Shown here one piece after another: positions 45,846 through 54,791 of a stretch of 64,000 nucleotides of DNA. Position numbers and translations under genes: made by a program. The stretch covers positions 124,001-188,000 of the forward strand of contig DATMML010000042.1 of the NCBI GenBank assembly GCA_035570235.1, in the 5' to 3' direction. Each line of letters opens with the position of its first letter. Position 1 is the stretch's first letter. The notes beneath the pieces were generated by a model. The model did not search any database, was not told where the DNA came from, and saw only the letters and a list, made by a program, of their open reading frames with translations. Origin of the DNA: Vicinamibacteria bacterium. GTDB taxonomy: Bacteria; Acidobacteriota; Vicinamibacteria; Fen-336.

Positions 45846-47157
45846 AGGCCACCTCGAGGGAGGCGAGGGCGGCGGCCACGGTTTCCTTTACCTCGGCCTC
45901 GCTGTGGGCGGCGGAGAGGAAGTTGGCCTCGAACTGCGAGGGGGCGAGGTAGTGGCCACGGTCGAGCATGGCGTGGAAGAAGCGCCCGTAACGCGCGGTA
46001 TCCGATCGCGCCGCCACCGACCAGTCCGTCACTTCCTCCGAGTTAAAGAAGAGCGTCCACATCGAGCCCACGCGGGCCAGCCGGCAGGCCCAGCCCCGCT
46101 CCGTGATGGCGGCCGCGAGCCCGGCCTCCAGCGCAGCTCCCCGCTCCTCGAGGCGGTGGTAGAGGTGGGGGTCGGCCTCGATCGCACGGAGGGTGGCCAG
46201 GCCCGCGCTCATGGCCAGCGGATTCCCGGAGAGGGTGCCCGCCTGGTAGACGGGGCCGGCGGGGGCGATGAGCTCCATGAGGTCGCGGCGTCCGCCGTAG
46301 GCGCCCACGGGCAGCCCCCCGCCGATGATCTTGCCCAGGGTGGTGAGGTCGGGGCGCACGCCATAGCGGGCCTGGGCGCCCCCCGGCCCGACGCGGAAGC
46401 CGGTCATCACCTCGTCAAAGATGAGGATCGACCCCTGGTCCGTGCACAGCTCGCGCAGCCCCTCCAGGAAACCCGGACGCGGCGCCACCACCCCCATGTT
46501 CCCCACCACCGGCTCCACGATGACGGCCGCCACCGCTCCCGGATGCTCCCGGAACCGCCGGTCGACGCTCCCGAGGTCGTTGAAGACCGCGGTCAGGGTG
46601 TCGCGGGCGGTGGCCTCCGTGACCCCGGGGCTGTCCGGGGACCCGAAGGTCGCCGCCCCCGAGCCGGCCTTGATGAGGAAGGAGTCCCCATGACCGTGGT
46701 AGCAGCCCTCGAACTTGACGAGCTTGGGGCGCCCGGTGGCGCCGCGGGCCAGGCGCAGGGCGGACAGGGTGGCCTCGGTGCCGGAGTTGACCATGCGCAC
46801 CATTTCCAGGGAGGGGACGAGATGGCGGAGCGTCTCCGCCATCTCCACCTCCAGCCGCGTGGGAGCTCCGAAGGAGGTCCCAAGGCCCGCCTGCGCGCGG
46901 ATCGCCCCCACCACCGCGGGGTGGGAGTGGCCGAGGATCAGGGGTCCCCAGGAGCCCAGGTGGTCGATGAAGACGTTTCCGTCCTCGTCCCATACCCGCG
47001 CGCCCTCGGCCCGGGCGATGAAGAGGGGCGTGCCCCCCACCGCGCGGAAGGCGCGGACCGGAGAGTTGACGCCGCCGGGGAGCAGGGTCCGGGCCCGCGC
47101 GAAGAGGGCCCCGCTCTCGCGCGTCTTAGGCGGGGTCGCAACCGTGATCGGGCTCAT
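45838..47157 (-). CDS. hemL: Glutamate-1-semialdehyde 2,1-aminomutase
   Basis: HemL makes 5-aminolevulinate from glutamate-1-semialdehyde with PLP or PMP. The 439-residue product has [27 protein letters not shown], the PLP region [11 protein letters not shown] and the catalytic Lys in [14 protein letters not shown]. The ATG at 47157 is 20 bases after the hemB stop codon. The longer open frame to 48258 runs under hemB and is not real. With HemA it forms the C5 pathway. Confidence 0.98.
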   Translation of the reverse strand: MSPITVATPPKTRESGALFARARTLLPGGVNSPVRAFRAVGGTPLFIARAEGARVWDEDGNVFIDHLGSWGPLILGHSHPAVVGAIRAQAGLGTSFGAPTRLEVEMAETLRHLVPSLEMVRMVNSGTEATLSALRLARGATGRPKLVKFEGCYHGHGDSFLIKAGSGAATFGSPDSPGVTEATARDTLTAVFNDLGSVDRRFREHPGAVAAVIVEPVVGNMGVVAPRPGFLEGLRELCTDQGSILIFDEVMTGFRVGPGGAQARYGVRPDLTTLGKIIGGGLPVGAYGGRRDLMELIAPAGPVYQAGTLSGNPLAMSAGLATLRAIEADPHLYHRLEERGAALEAGLAAAITERGWACRLARVGSMWTLFFNSEEVTDWSVAARSDTARYGRFFHAMLDRGHYLAPSQFEANFLSAAHSEAEVKETVAAALASLEVAFA

Positions 47158-47177
47158 GGCAATCCGGCCGGCGCCCC

Positions 47178-48164
47178 TCAGGCGAGGAGCCGCGCCGCCT
47201 CCTTGGCAAAATAGGTCAGGATGATGTCCGCCCCCGCCCGGCGGATGGAGATGAGCGCCTCCATCGCGACCCGGGTTTCGTCCAACCAGCCGTTCCGCGC
47301 CGCCGCCTTGATCATGGCGTACTCGCCGGAGACGTTGTAGGCGGCGAGGGGAACCTGGAAGCGCTCCTTCACGCGGTAGACCACGTCCAGGTAGGCGAGA
47401 GCGGGCTTCACCATGACGATGTCCGCCCCCTCCGCGAGATCGGCCGCCACCTCCCGCATCGCCTCGTCCGTGTTGGCGGGGTCCATCTGGTAGCCGCGGC
47501 GGTCGCCGAAGGCGGGGGCGGAGCCGGCCGCCTCCCGGAAGGGCCCGTAGAAGCCGGAGGCGTACTTCGCGGCGTAGGAGACGATCACCACGTCCGCGCG
47601 GCCGGCCTGATCCAGGGCGCCCCGGAGGGCGCCCACCCGTCCGTCCATCATGTCCGAAGGCGCGACCACGTCCGCCCCCGCCGCCGCATAGGCCAGGGCC
47701 GCCTTGGCCAGGAGGGGGAGGGTGCGGTCGTTGTCCACGTCCAGCCGCCCGTCCGGCCCGGGGGCGAGGGGCCCGCAGTGGCCATGGTCTGTGTACTCGC
47801 AGAGGCACACGTCCGCCCAGAGCGAGAGTTCCTTCAGCTCGCGCCGGAGGGCCCTCAGGGCGCGGGGCACCGGCCCGTCCTCGGCCGAGGCACCGCTGCC
47901 CTCGGCGTCCTTCTTCTCGGGCAGTCCGAAGAGGATCACCCCCGGAACCCCGAGGGAGGCCAGTTCCCGGCACTCCTCGAGGAGCCGGTCCACGCTCATC
48001 TGGTAGCAGCCGGGCATGGCCGCGATCTCCCGGCGCACGCCCTCCCCCCCGCACACGAAGAGGGGGGCCACCAGGTTGTCCGGGGAGAGGCGGGTCTCGC
48101 GGACCAGGCGCCTCAGGGTCTCGTTCCGCCGGAGGCGCCGCGGACGATGGATGGGATAGCTCAT
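47178..48164 (-). CDS. hemB: Delta-aminolevulinic acid dehydratase (porphobilinogen synthase)
   Basis: HemB condenses two 5-aminolevulinates to porphobilinogen. The 328-residue product has the Cys-rich metal site [12 protein letters not shown], so it is probably the zinc-dependent type, and the Schiff-base lysines in [15 protein letters not shown] and [10 protein letters not shown]. Its ATG overlaps the hemD stop (ATGA). Confidence 0.98.
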   Translation of the reverse strand: MSYPIHRPRRLRRNETLRRLVRETRLSPDNLVAPLFVCGGEGVRREIAAMPGCYQMSVDRLLEECRELASLGVPGVILFGLPEKKDAEGSGASAEDGPVPRALRALRRELKELSLWADVCLCEYTDHGHCGPLAPGPDGRLDVDNDRTLPLLAKAALAYAAAGADVVAPSDMMDGRVGALRGALDQAGRADVVIVSYAAKYASGFYGPFREAAGSAPAFGDRRGYQMDPANTDEAMREVAADLAEGADIVMVKPALAYLDVVYRVKERFQVPLAAYNVSGEYAMIKAAARNGWLDETRVAMEALISIRRAGADIILTYFAKEAARLLA

Positions 48165-48955
48165 GGGGCGACTCCTTGCTGAGGGGAGAGAAGAAGCACG
48201 AGCGCCTGGGCGAGGTTTCGGGCCGAACGCTCCGCCGCTTCCAGGTCGGGGGGCGCACCCAACGACTTGAGGGCGGCGGAGGTGGTGGGCCCGATGCTGG
48301 CGATCCGCGTGCGCCCCGAGAGGTGTGCGAGGTCGGCCCCGCCGAGGATCGCGGCCAGATTGGTGGCGCTCGAGGGGGAGAGGAAGCAAACGGCGGCGAT
48401 GCGTCCCTCGTCCAGGAGCCGGGAGAACTCCGCGACCGGGGCGGGCGGGGCGGACCCGGTCTGGTAGGCGACGGGGTCGACGACGCGCGCGCCCCCCGCC
48501 GTGAGCGCCTCGCGAAGCTCGGGTCGAGCGAGGTCGGAGCGGGGCCAGAGGACGCGGAGCGGCCTCCCCTCCGCCGCGGCGAGGAGGGCCGCCGCGAGCG
48601 CCCGGGCCCCTGCCTCCGCCGGCTGGAGGTCCGCGAGGAGGCCGCAACCGAAGAGGGCGGCGGCCGTGGCCGGCCCCACGACAGCCAGCCGCGGCCTCCG
48701 AGCGGCCGCCGCCCACGCCCGCGGCCACCCCGGTCGACGGCAGAGGGCCTCCACCGCGTGGGCGCTGGTGAAGGCGAGCCAATCGAATCCCGAAAGCTCC
48801 TGAAGCGCCTCCTCGAGGGGACGCCCGTCGGACGGGGGCTGGATGGAGATCGTGGGCAGGAAGAAGACCTCGAGGCCCCCCGCCTTGAGCCAGCCCGAGA
48901 GGGAGGCCTCCGGCCCCTCCTCCCGGGTGACCACGACCATGGGCCGGGCGGACAT
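48161..48955 (-). CDS. hemD: Uroporphyrinogen-III synthase
   Basis: HemD closes the tetrapyrrole ring with inversion of ring D. The 264-residue product is weakly conserved as usual, with [10 protein letters not shown], the middle [10 protein letters not shown] and the C-terminal [16 protein letters not shown]. The ATG at 48955 shares one base with the hemC stop (TGATG). The open frame extends further upstream only as a shadow of hemC. Confidence 0.93.
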   Translation of the reverse strand: MSARPMVVVTREEGPEASLSGWLKAGGLEVFFLPTISIQPPSDGRPLEEALQELSGFDWLAFTSAHAVEALCRRPGWPRAWAAAARRPRLAVVGPATAAALFGCGLLADLQPAEAGARALAAALLAAAEGRPLRVLWPRSDLARPELREALTAGGARVVDPVAYQTGSAPPAPVAEFSRLLDEGRIAAVCFLSPSSATNLAAILGGADLAHLSGRTRIASIGPTTSAALKSLGAPPDLEAAERSARNLAQALVLLLSPQQGVAP

Positions 48956-49932
48956 CAGGCCTCGAACCCGGCGGGGCCCGCGTGCAGGGCCCGCACCCGG
49001 GCCAGGATGGGGGCGGCGCCCTGCCGAAGGAGCCGCTCCCCCAAGGCCTCGCCCAGGGCCCGCGCCTCCGCCTCCCCGCCGACATCGCGGGCCTCGCTGT
49101 CCCGCACGACTTCGCCCCCCTCCACATCCGCCACCAGTCCTCGGAGGGTGAGGCGGCGTCCGGCCAGGGTGCCCAGGGCGCCCACCGGAACCTGGCAGCC
49201 TCCTTCGAGGCGGGCGAGCAGGGCCCGCTCGGCGGCGGTGGCCAGGCGCGTGGGCTCGTGATCGAGGGGGGCCAGGAGACCGGCCACCTCCGGCTCCCCG
49301 GCCCGGATCTGCACGGCGATCGCGCCCTGGCCCGCCGCGGGCAGGAGAGCCTCCGGCTCGAACACCTCGGCGATCCTCCCCTCCAAGCCCAGCCGCAGGA
49401 GCCCCGCTCGGGCCAGGACGATCGCGTCGCACTCGCCGCGCTCCAGCTTCTCGAGGCGGGTGGGGACATTCCCGCGCAGGTCGATGACCCTGAGATCCGC
49501 CCGCAGAGCCAGGAGCTGGGCCCGGCGCCGCAGCGAGGAGGTGCCGATCCGCGCTCCTTCCGGCAGGGCCTGGAGGCTTGGGGCGACCTTGGAGAGGAGG
49601 GCATCACGGGGATCCTCCCGCACGAGCACCGCTCCCAGCTCGAGCCCCTCTGCAATCCCGGTGGGAAGGTCTTTGAGGCTGTGGACGGCGACGTCGATCG
49701 TTCCCCTCCGGAGGGCGTCCTCGATCTCCCGGGTGAAGGCGCCCCGTCCCCCGATCGCGGCCAGGGCCGCCTCCGGCCGCTTGTCCCCCAGGGTGCGCAC
49801 GATGACCCGCTCCACGCCCAGCCCGGCGTGGCCGGCCCTCAAGCGGGCGACCACGTGGTCGGCCTGCCAAAGCGCGAGACGACTGCCCCGCGTTCCCACC
49901 CGCAGCGTATCGCGGGCGCTAGGTCCCGCCAT
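48955..49932 (-). CDS. hemC: Porphobilinogen deaminase (hydroxymethylbilane synthase)
   Basis: HemC links four porphobilinogens using a dipyrromethane cofactor attached to a Cys, seen here in [13 protein letters not shown] near residue 248. The start [15 protein letters not shown] and the ASSLRRRAQ-like motif (TSSLRRRAQ) are typical. Length is 325 residues. It overlaps the end of hemA by 14 bases. Confidence 0.98.
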   Translation of the reverse strand: MAGPSARDTLRVGTRGSRLALWQADHVVARLRAGHAGLGVERVIVRTLGDKRPEAALAAIGGRGAFTREIEDALRRGTIDVAVHSLKDLPTGIAEGLELGAVLVREDPRDALLSKVAPSLQALPEGARIGTSSLRRRAQLLALRADLRVIDLRGNVPTRLEKLERGECDAIVLARAGLLRLGLEGRIAEVFEPEALLPAAGQGAIAVQIRAGEPEVAGLLAPLDHEPTRLATAAERALLARLEGGCQVPVGALGTLAGRRLTLRGLVADVEGGEVVRDSEARDVGGEAEARALGEALGERLLRQGAAPILARVRALHAGPAGFEA

Positions 49933-51211
49933 CCATCTCCTTTTCTCCGCGGCCCTCGCCGCCTAGGGCAAAGAGGTCCTGCAGGGCGCGGAGGCGCGAG
50001 AGGCCCGCCTCCGACGCCAGGTCCAGGGCCTTGAGACGCGTGGTGGGCAGATGGAGCAGCCGGTTGACGAGGGACCGGGTGAGCCGATCCACCTGCTCCT
50101 GCTCGTGGGGCGCGAACTGCCGGAGGCTCTTGCCCACCTCCTCCGCCCGGAGCCTCTCGAAATGGTCCCTGAGCTCGCGCAGGAGGGGTGTCGCCTCCAA
50201 GCCGCGGAACCAGGCCAGGAACCGATCGCACTCCTCCTCCACGATGGCCTCCACGCGCGCCACCTCGCGCTGGCGCCGGGCCAGGTTCTGGTCCGCGATC
50301 GCGCGCAGGGCGTCGATCGAGTAGAGGAACACGTTTTCCTGCCGGGTCCCCAGGGGGTCCACGTTCCGGGGAACCCCCAGGTCGACCAGCACCAGGGGCC
50401 GGTGCGGCCGCTGCCCCATGGCCCGCCCGACCGCCTCGGCGGTGATCAAGTGACCGGGGGCCCGGGTGGCGCACACCACCACGTCCGCCTGGGGCAGAAG
50501 CTCCCCGATCTCCGAGAGCGGGAAAGACGCTCCCTCCACCTCGCGCGCCAGCGCGTCCGCCCGGGCTTTCGTCCGGTTGGCGATCCAGAGCGCGGCCGGC
50601 CGCTTCTCTGCAAAGTGTCGGGCGACCAGACCGCCGGTCTCCCCCGCCCCCAAAACCAGCACGCGCCCGCGGCGCAGATCGCCGAAGACCTTCATGGCCA
50701 GGCCGACGGCGGCGGACGCCACCGACACCACCCCCGCCGAGATCCCGGTTTCGGCGCGGGCCCTCTTCCCGGCGTGGACGGCGGTGGTGAGGAGACGATC
50801 GAGGAGCACTCCTCCCCTGCCCTCCTCCCGGGCCAGGGCGTGGGCATCTTTCACCTGCCCCAGGATCTGCATCTCGCCCAGCACCATCGAGTCCAGGCCG
50901 GCGGCGACCCGGAAAAGGTGCCGCGCCGCTTCCCCCTCGCCGTGGGCGTAGCGGTGGGGCGACGGCGAGAGGAGGTCGGCGCCTTTGATCCGCGAGACAA
51001 GGGTGCGCAGCCGCTCCTCGGCCGCGAGGGGGTCGGTGGTGAAGGCGTACAGCTCGGTCCGGTTGCAGGTGGAGAGGACCATGACCTGGTCGAGCCCTTC
51101 GCCCCGCGCCTGGCGCAGGAGCGCCCGGACCTCCTCGGGCCCGAAGGCCAGCGCCTCCCGCACCTCGACCGGCGCCGTTCGATGATTCATGCCGAGCAGG
51201 AAGAGTTGCAT
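49919..51211 (-). CDS. hemA: Glutamyl-tRNA reductase
   Basis: HemA reduces Glu-tRNA to glutamate-1-semialdehyde, the committed step of the C5 pathway and the usual point of regulation. The 430-residue product starts with LFLLGMNHRTAPVEVRE, has the catalytic Cys in STCNRTELYA near residue 50 and the NADPH-domain motif GAGETGGLVARH. It starts 6 bases after the hemX-like gene, an arrangement known in other bacteria. Confidence 0.98.
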   Translation of the reverse strand: MQLFLLGMNHRTAPVEVREALAFGPEEVRALLRQARGEGLDQVMVLSTCNRTELYAFTTDPLAAEERLRTLVSRIKGADLLSPSPHRYAHGEGEAARHLFRVAAGLDSMVLGEMQILGQVKDAHALAREEGRGGVLLDRLLTTAVHAGKRARAETGISAGVVSVASAAVGLAMKVFGDLRRGRVLVLGAGETGGLVARHFAEKRPAALWIANRTKARADALAREVEGASFPLSEIGELLPQADVVVCATRAPGHLITAEAVGRAMGQRPHRPLVLVDLGVPRNVDPLGTRQENVFLYSIDALRAIADQNLARRQREVARVEAIVEEECDRFLAWFRGLEATPLLRELRDHFERLRAEEVGKSLRQFAPHEQEQVDRLTRSLVNRLLHLPTTRLKALDLASEAGLSRLRALQDLFALGGEGRGEKEMDGGT

Positions 51212-51217
51212 GGAGCC

Positions 51218-52030
51218 TCAGGCGAAGACGTGGAAGGCGGAGAGCCGGGCGGCGAGGAAGGAGAAGACCAGGAGGGCGAAGCCCACGAGGGAGACCGCAA
51301 TCGTGCGGCGGCCCGTCCAGTGGAGGCCGTGGTGGAGAAGGAGGACGACGAGGTAGACCGTCCAGACCGCGACCGTGAGAAGGAACTTGGGGTCCTTGGC
51401 GAAGCCGGGGAACTCCGACGCCGCCCAGAGCGCCCCGAAAATGACGGTCGCGGTGAGGAAGACGAGGCCGAAGGCCACCGCCCCCAGGCTCATGCGAGCC
51501 AGGACCTCGAGGGGGGGGAGGCGCTCGTAGACGAGGCCGAAGCGGCTCTTCTTGAGCTCGTGGTAAAGAAGCAGGAAGAGGAGGCCGTAGACCGCGGACG
51601 CCGCGAAGGCGGTGTAGCCGAGCACCGCGGTGACGGTGTGGAGGGCGAAGAGCGGGCTCCGCAGGACGGAAGGGAAGCTTCCGGTCGAGATGAAGGCGGA
51701 TGAGAAGGTCTGGAAGAGGAACGAGAACGAGATGAGGAACATCCCCGTCTTGCGCACCTTGCTCCGCCACTCCACGAAGAGGTAGACGAGGGCGAGGGCG
51801 AAGGCCACCGTGGTCATGACCTCCGCGGTGGAGGCGAGGGGGACGTGTTCGTAGAGGGCGGTGCGGAGGCCGATGAACAGGGCGTGCAGGCCCAAGATGC
51901 TCTCCATGAGGACCCGGGCCGCACGGGCCGCGAAGGGGTCCTCCCGAAAGAAGTCAACCGCGTAGGCCACGACGGCCAGCGCGTAGAGCATGGGCAGCAT
52001 CGTGTTCAACAGCTTTATGGTCGCGTCCAC
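51218..52030 (-). CDS. CcsA/HemX-like cytochrome c assembly family membrane protein
   Basis: The 270-residue polytopic protein has about eight membrane segments and belongs to the CcsA/CcmC/HemX superfamily, with a Trp-containing loop (ALWAASEFPGF) and conserved His residues that may bind heme. In Bacillus, HemX directly precedes hemA-related genes and lowers HemA levels; a similar regulatory or heme-handling role is plausible. GTG start with GGGAG upstream. It is the first clear gene of the heme operon. Confidence 0.88.
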   Translation of the reverse strand: MDATIKLLNTMLPMLYALAVVAYAVDFFREDPFAARAARVLMESILGLHALFIGLRTALYEHVPLASTAEVMTTVAFALALVYLFVEWRSKVRKTGMFLISFSFLFQTFSSAFISTGSFPSVLRSPLFALHTVTAVLGYTAFAASAVYGLLFLLLYHELKKSRFGLVYERLPPLEVLARMSLGAVAFGLVFLTATVIFGALWAASEFPGFAKDPKFLLTVAVWTVYLVVLLLHHGLHWTGRRTIAVSLVGFALLVFSFLAARLSAFHVFA

Positions 52031-52187
52031 GGCGCGCTCCCTTTTCGGCCCCCTTCCGCTCGCGAAGGCGAGGCCGTCGGCGTCCGCGAGCGCGGGGGAG
52101 AGATCGCGGGGGACCGCGGTCCGCCCCGACGGAGGCGGGCGCCGAGCTAGAACGGTTGAGGTACGGGCGACGGATGAGCCCGAGGGC

Positions 52188-52730
52188 TCAGGCGGGGGGC
52201 GGGCGCGCGAAGAGCGGGACGAGGAAGCGGGGCGCGAGGGGACCCACCCCGGCCTCGAGGAGCGTGAAGGGAGATCCTTGCGGCGTGAACAGGCGGGCGC
52301 GCCGCTCCGCCCAGCGGGCCCAGAGGAGGCCCGCGGCGAGGGCGAGGGGCCCGGCGGAAGCCGGCAACACGAACAGGAGGGGAGGGGGGACGGGACCCTC
52401 CATCCGAGCCCCCGGCGCGGAGGCGGGAGCCGTCTGGTGGATGAGGAGCACCAGGGTCCAGAGGGCGAGGGCCTTCCGACCCCAGAAGAGGGGCACGCCC
52501 CTCCGGCGCAGAGCCAGGAGGGTCAAGAGAAGGAGCGCGCCCACGCCCCAGCGGAAGGCCACGCCCCACTCCAGCAAGCGCCCCTGGGAGATCCGAAGCC
52601 AAAGGAGCCAACCGTGAAGGGCGGAGAGAGGAAGAACGAGGGCGGCGGCCGCGAGCGAGAACAGGGGGCGGCCTTGGAGCCCGAAACCCCCGGAGTGGGC
52701 CGTGAGGCGGACCGGGCGCGACCCCGTCAT
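52188..52730 (-). CDS. Hypothetical membrane protein
   Basis: This 180-residue protein of no recognised family has about four hydrophobic segments (such as LFSLAAAALVLPLSALHGWLL) joined by short Arg-rich loops and ending in a Pro-rich tail. I chose the ATG at 52730 because the upstream part of the frame is Arg/Pro low-complexity sequence. It lies between serA and the hemX-like gene on the same strand; a link with either is unproven. Confidence 0.65.
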   Translation of the reverse strand: MTGSRPVRLTAHSGGFGLQGRPLFSLAAAALVLPLSALHGWLLWLRISQGRLLEWGVAFRWGVGALLLLTLLALRRRGVPLFWGRKALALWTLVLLIHQTAPASAPGARMEGPVPPPLLFVLPASAGPLALAAGLLWARWAERRARLFTPQGSPFTLLEAGVGPLAPRFLVPLFARPPPA

Positions 52731-52827
52731 GCCTTGGACCTTACACCTTAGACGGGCGGGGCGCAAGGTTCGGCGGGTCCCGGGACGCGCGGTCGGTTCT
52801 CTCCGCATCCCGGAAGGGGAGGCCCCA

Positions 52828-54414
52828 TCAGCCGAGCTTTAGAAAGCGGGCCTCCCGGATCCCCGCCAGCTGCGGCAGCTCCGCGAGGACCTCGGCCGAG
52901 ACCTCGCTGTCAACTTCGATCAGCATGACCGCGCGCCCGCTGCCCGGCTTGCGGCCCAGCCCCATGCGCGCAATATTGATCTTGCGCTTGCCCAGGAGCG
53001 TCCCCACCTCCCCCACCACGCCGGGGGTGTCCTCGTTCTTCACGAGCAGGATGTTCCCCTGGGGGATCGTGTCCACCTCCACCCCGTCCACGTCCACCAG
53101 CCGCAGGTGGTTCCGGCCAAAGACCGTGCCCGCCACCGAGAGGTCCTCCTCGCTGGTCTTCAGTCGGAGGGCGATGAGGTTGGCGAAAGCCATGTTCGCG
53201 GAGGAGGTGGACTCCAGGATCTCGACTCCCCGGTCTTTGGCGAGGGCGAGGGCGTTGACGAGGGTGACCCCTTCCGCCAGCGTCGGACGCAGGACGCCGT
53301 TGACGGCCGCGGAGAGAATGGGCTTGGCATCGAACTCCCGCAGGTCGCCGTAGAGGCCGAGCTCGATCCGCTCCAGCGAGCCCCGGCAGACCTGGCCCAG
53401 GAAGAGACCGAGCCGCTCCGCCAGCTCCATGGCCGGCCGCACCTGATCGTAGAGATCCCCGGAAAGGGAGAAGAAGTTCACCGCCTGCTGGATCACGCCT
53501 CCCTTGAGGTAGTCGCGGACCTGGATCGCGATGTCGGTGCCCACCCGCTCCTGGGCCTCCCGGGTGGCGGCCCCGATGTGGGGCGTGGCCACCACCCGCG
53601 GGTGCTGGGCCAGCCGCCAGTCCTGGGGCGGTTCCTGGCCGTGGACGTCGAGGGCCGCCCCCCCCACCCGCCCGCTCTCCAGCGCGGAGAGGAGCGCCTC
53701 CTCGTCGATGAGCTCGCCCCGGGCCGCGTTTACGATGCGGAGGCCGGGCTTGGCCCCCGCCAACTCCTTCTTGCCGAGCAGATGGTGCGTCTCCCGGGTC
53801 AGGGTGGTGTGCAGGGTGAGGAAATCAGAGCTCTGCAGGAGCTCGTCCAGGCTTCTGAGCTTGACGTGGGCCTGCTCCGCCACCGACGGGGAGACGAAGG
53901 GGTCATGGGCCGCGACTTCCATCCCCAGGGCGCGGCAGCGGGCCGCCACCTCGCGTCCGATCCGGCCCAACCCCACCACCCCGATGCGCTTGCCGCTGAG
54001 CTCCACCCCCGCGAAGCTCTTCCGGTCCCACTTGCCGGCCTTCATGGAGGCGTCCGCCTGGGGGATGTTGCGGGCCAGGGCGAGGAGGAGGGCCATGGCG
54101 AGCTCGGCGGTGGAGATGAGATTCCCCCCGGGCGAGTTCATGACGATGACCCCCCGCCGGGTGGCTGCCGCTAGGTCCACGTTGTCGACCCCCACCCCCG
54201 GACGGCCGATCACCTTGAGGCTCGTCGCCGCCTCCAGGACCTCGCGCGTCACCTGGCTGCCGCTACGAATGAGCAGAGCCTCGTAAGGGGGGATCCGCTG
54301 GGCGAGCTCCGCGGGAGGAAGCGCCTTCATCACGTCGACCGTCCACCCCTCGGCGCGGAGGATCTCGAGGCCGCGGTCGGTGATGCCCTCCAAGACCAGA
54401 ATCTTGTAGCTCAA
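52828..54414 (-). CDS. serA: D-3-phosphoglycerate dehydrogenase
   Basis: SerA starts serine synthesis by oxidising 3-phosphoglycerate. The 528-residue product is the long type. It has a catalytic/NAD domain with GRPGVGVDNVDL and VGLGRIGREVA and the catalytic His in PHIGAATREAQ; the intervening ASB-type domain at about residues 320-450; and a C-terminal ACT domain (LLVKNEDTPGVVGEVG) for probable serine feedback. The start is a TTG at 54414 with GAGG 8 bases upstream. No serC is adjacent. Confidence 0.97.
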   Translation of the reverse strand: MSYKILVLEGITDRGLEILRAEGWTVDVMKALPPAELAQRIPPYEALLIRSGSQVTREVLEAATSLKVIGRPGVGVDNVDLAAATRRGVIVMNSPGGNLISTAELAMALLLALARNIPQADASMKAGKWDRKSFAGVELSGKRIGVVGLGRIGREVAARCRALGMEVAAHDPFVSPSVAEQAHVKLRSLDELLQSSDFLTLHTTLTRETHHLLGKKELAGAKPGLRIVNAARGELIDEEALLSALESGRVGGAALDVHGQEPPQDWRLAQHPRVVATPHIGAATREAQERVGTDIAIQVRDYLKGGVIQQAVNFFSLSGDLYDQVRPAMELAERLGLFLGQVCRGSLERIELGLYGDLREFDAKPILSAAVNGVLRPTLAEGVTLVNALALAKDRGVEILESTSSANMAFANLIALRLKTSEEDLSVAGTVFGRNHLRLVDVDGVEVDTIPQGNILLVKNEDTPGVVGEVGTLLGKRKINIARMGLGRKPGSGRAVMLIEVDSEVSAEVLAELPQLAGIREARFLKLG

Positions 54415-54606
54415 ACCAAAGACCTCAAAGAAGAGAGCGAGCCGCCGCGTCTGCCGCCCGGCCGCTCGTAGTTTAATCTGTTAGCGGCTCCTGGGCGGCT
54501 CGTCCGTCGCGCGGGAGCAGCGCTCTCCCCTACTCCCCGAGGGCGCGGAGAGCGCGAAGAGCCCCCGTCGCAGGCCGGGTACGGGCCCCTTCCGGGCCTC
54601 CGATCC

Positions 54607-54637
54607 TTCCACAGAAACTGTGGAAAACCCTGTGGAA
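54607..54637. repeat. Palindromic CTGTGGAA repeats, DnaA-box-like
   Basis: TTCCACAG (54607-54614) and CTGTGGAA (54618-54625) are a perfect inverted repeat with a 3-base spacer; another CTGTGGAA occurs at 54630-54637, exactly 12 bases downstream of the second copy. The middle copy extends to TGTGGAAAA, which fits the DnaA-box consensus TTWTNCACA on the other strand. Confidence 0.6.
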
Positions 54638-54664
54638 ACTCCGCGTAAGGGCCAGTCTAATTCA

Positions 54665-54705
54665 CTGTCACACAACTTCTTGGAGCGATCTGCACTCTGT
54701 GACAG
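54665..54705. repeat. 8-bp inverted repeat with 25-base loop
   Basis: CTGTCACA (54665-54672) and TGTGACAG (54698-54705) are perfect inverted copies. They could be an operator or the stem of a structured RNA; nothing in the sequence decides between these. Confidence 0.5.
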
Positions 54706-54791
54706 CAGCATGACGAAGGCACGCGATTTGCGTAATTGGAGTTTCGAACGACGTGGTGTCGAGCGGAGGGGCCGGACGCCCTCTTGCGTCC

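Larger units (their letters stand above)
54415..54791. other. Largest intergenic region (377 bases) with palindromic repeats
   Basis: This gap lies between the cysteine desulfurase and serA, both on the minus strand. The middle part (about 54605-54760) has clearly lower GC than its surroundings. It contains a TTCCACAG/CTGTGGAA palindrome, a third CTGTGGAA copy and a separate 8-bp inverted repeat. No tRNA is recognised, and short ORFs across it look like chance frames. Confidence 0.6.

Noticed and set aside
45838-48258. Apparent 806-residue fusion of an N-terminal extension with HemL
   Set aside because: The extra 367 residues lie in the alternate frame of hemB and look like shadow sequence; the normal HemL start at 47157 is clear. 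The same reasoning removes long upstream extensions of hemB, hemD, hemG, era and hisS.
51990-52751. 253-codon plus-strand ORF opposite the hypothetical membrane protein
   Set aside because: Composition is Arg/Glu/Gly-rich without hydrophobic core, whereas the minus strand has ordered membrane segments.
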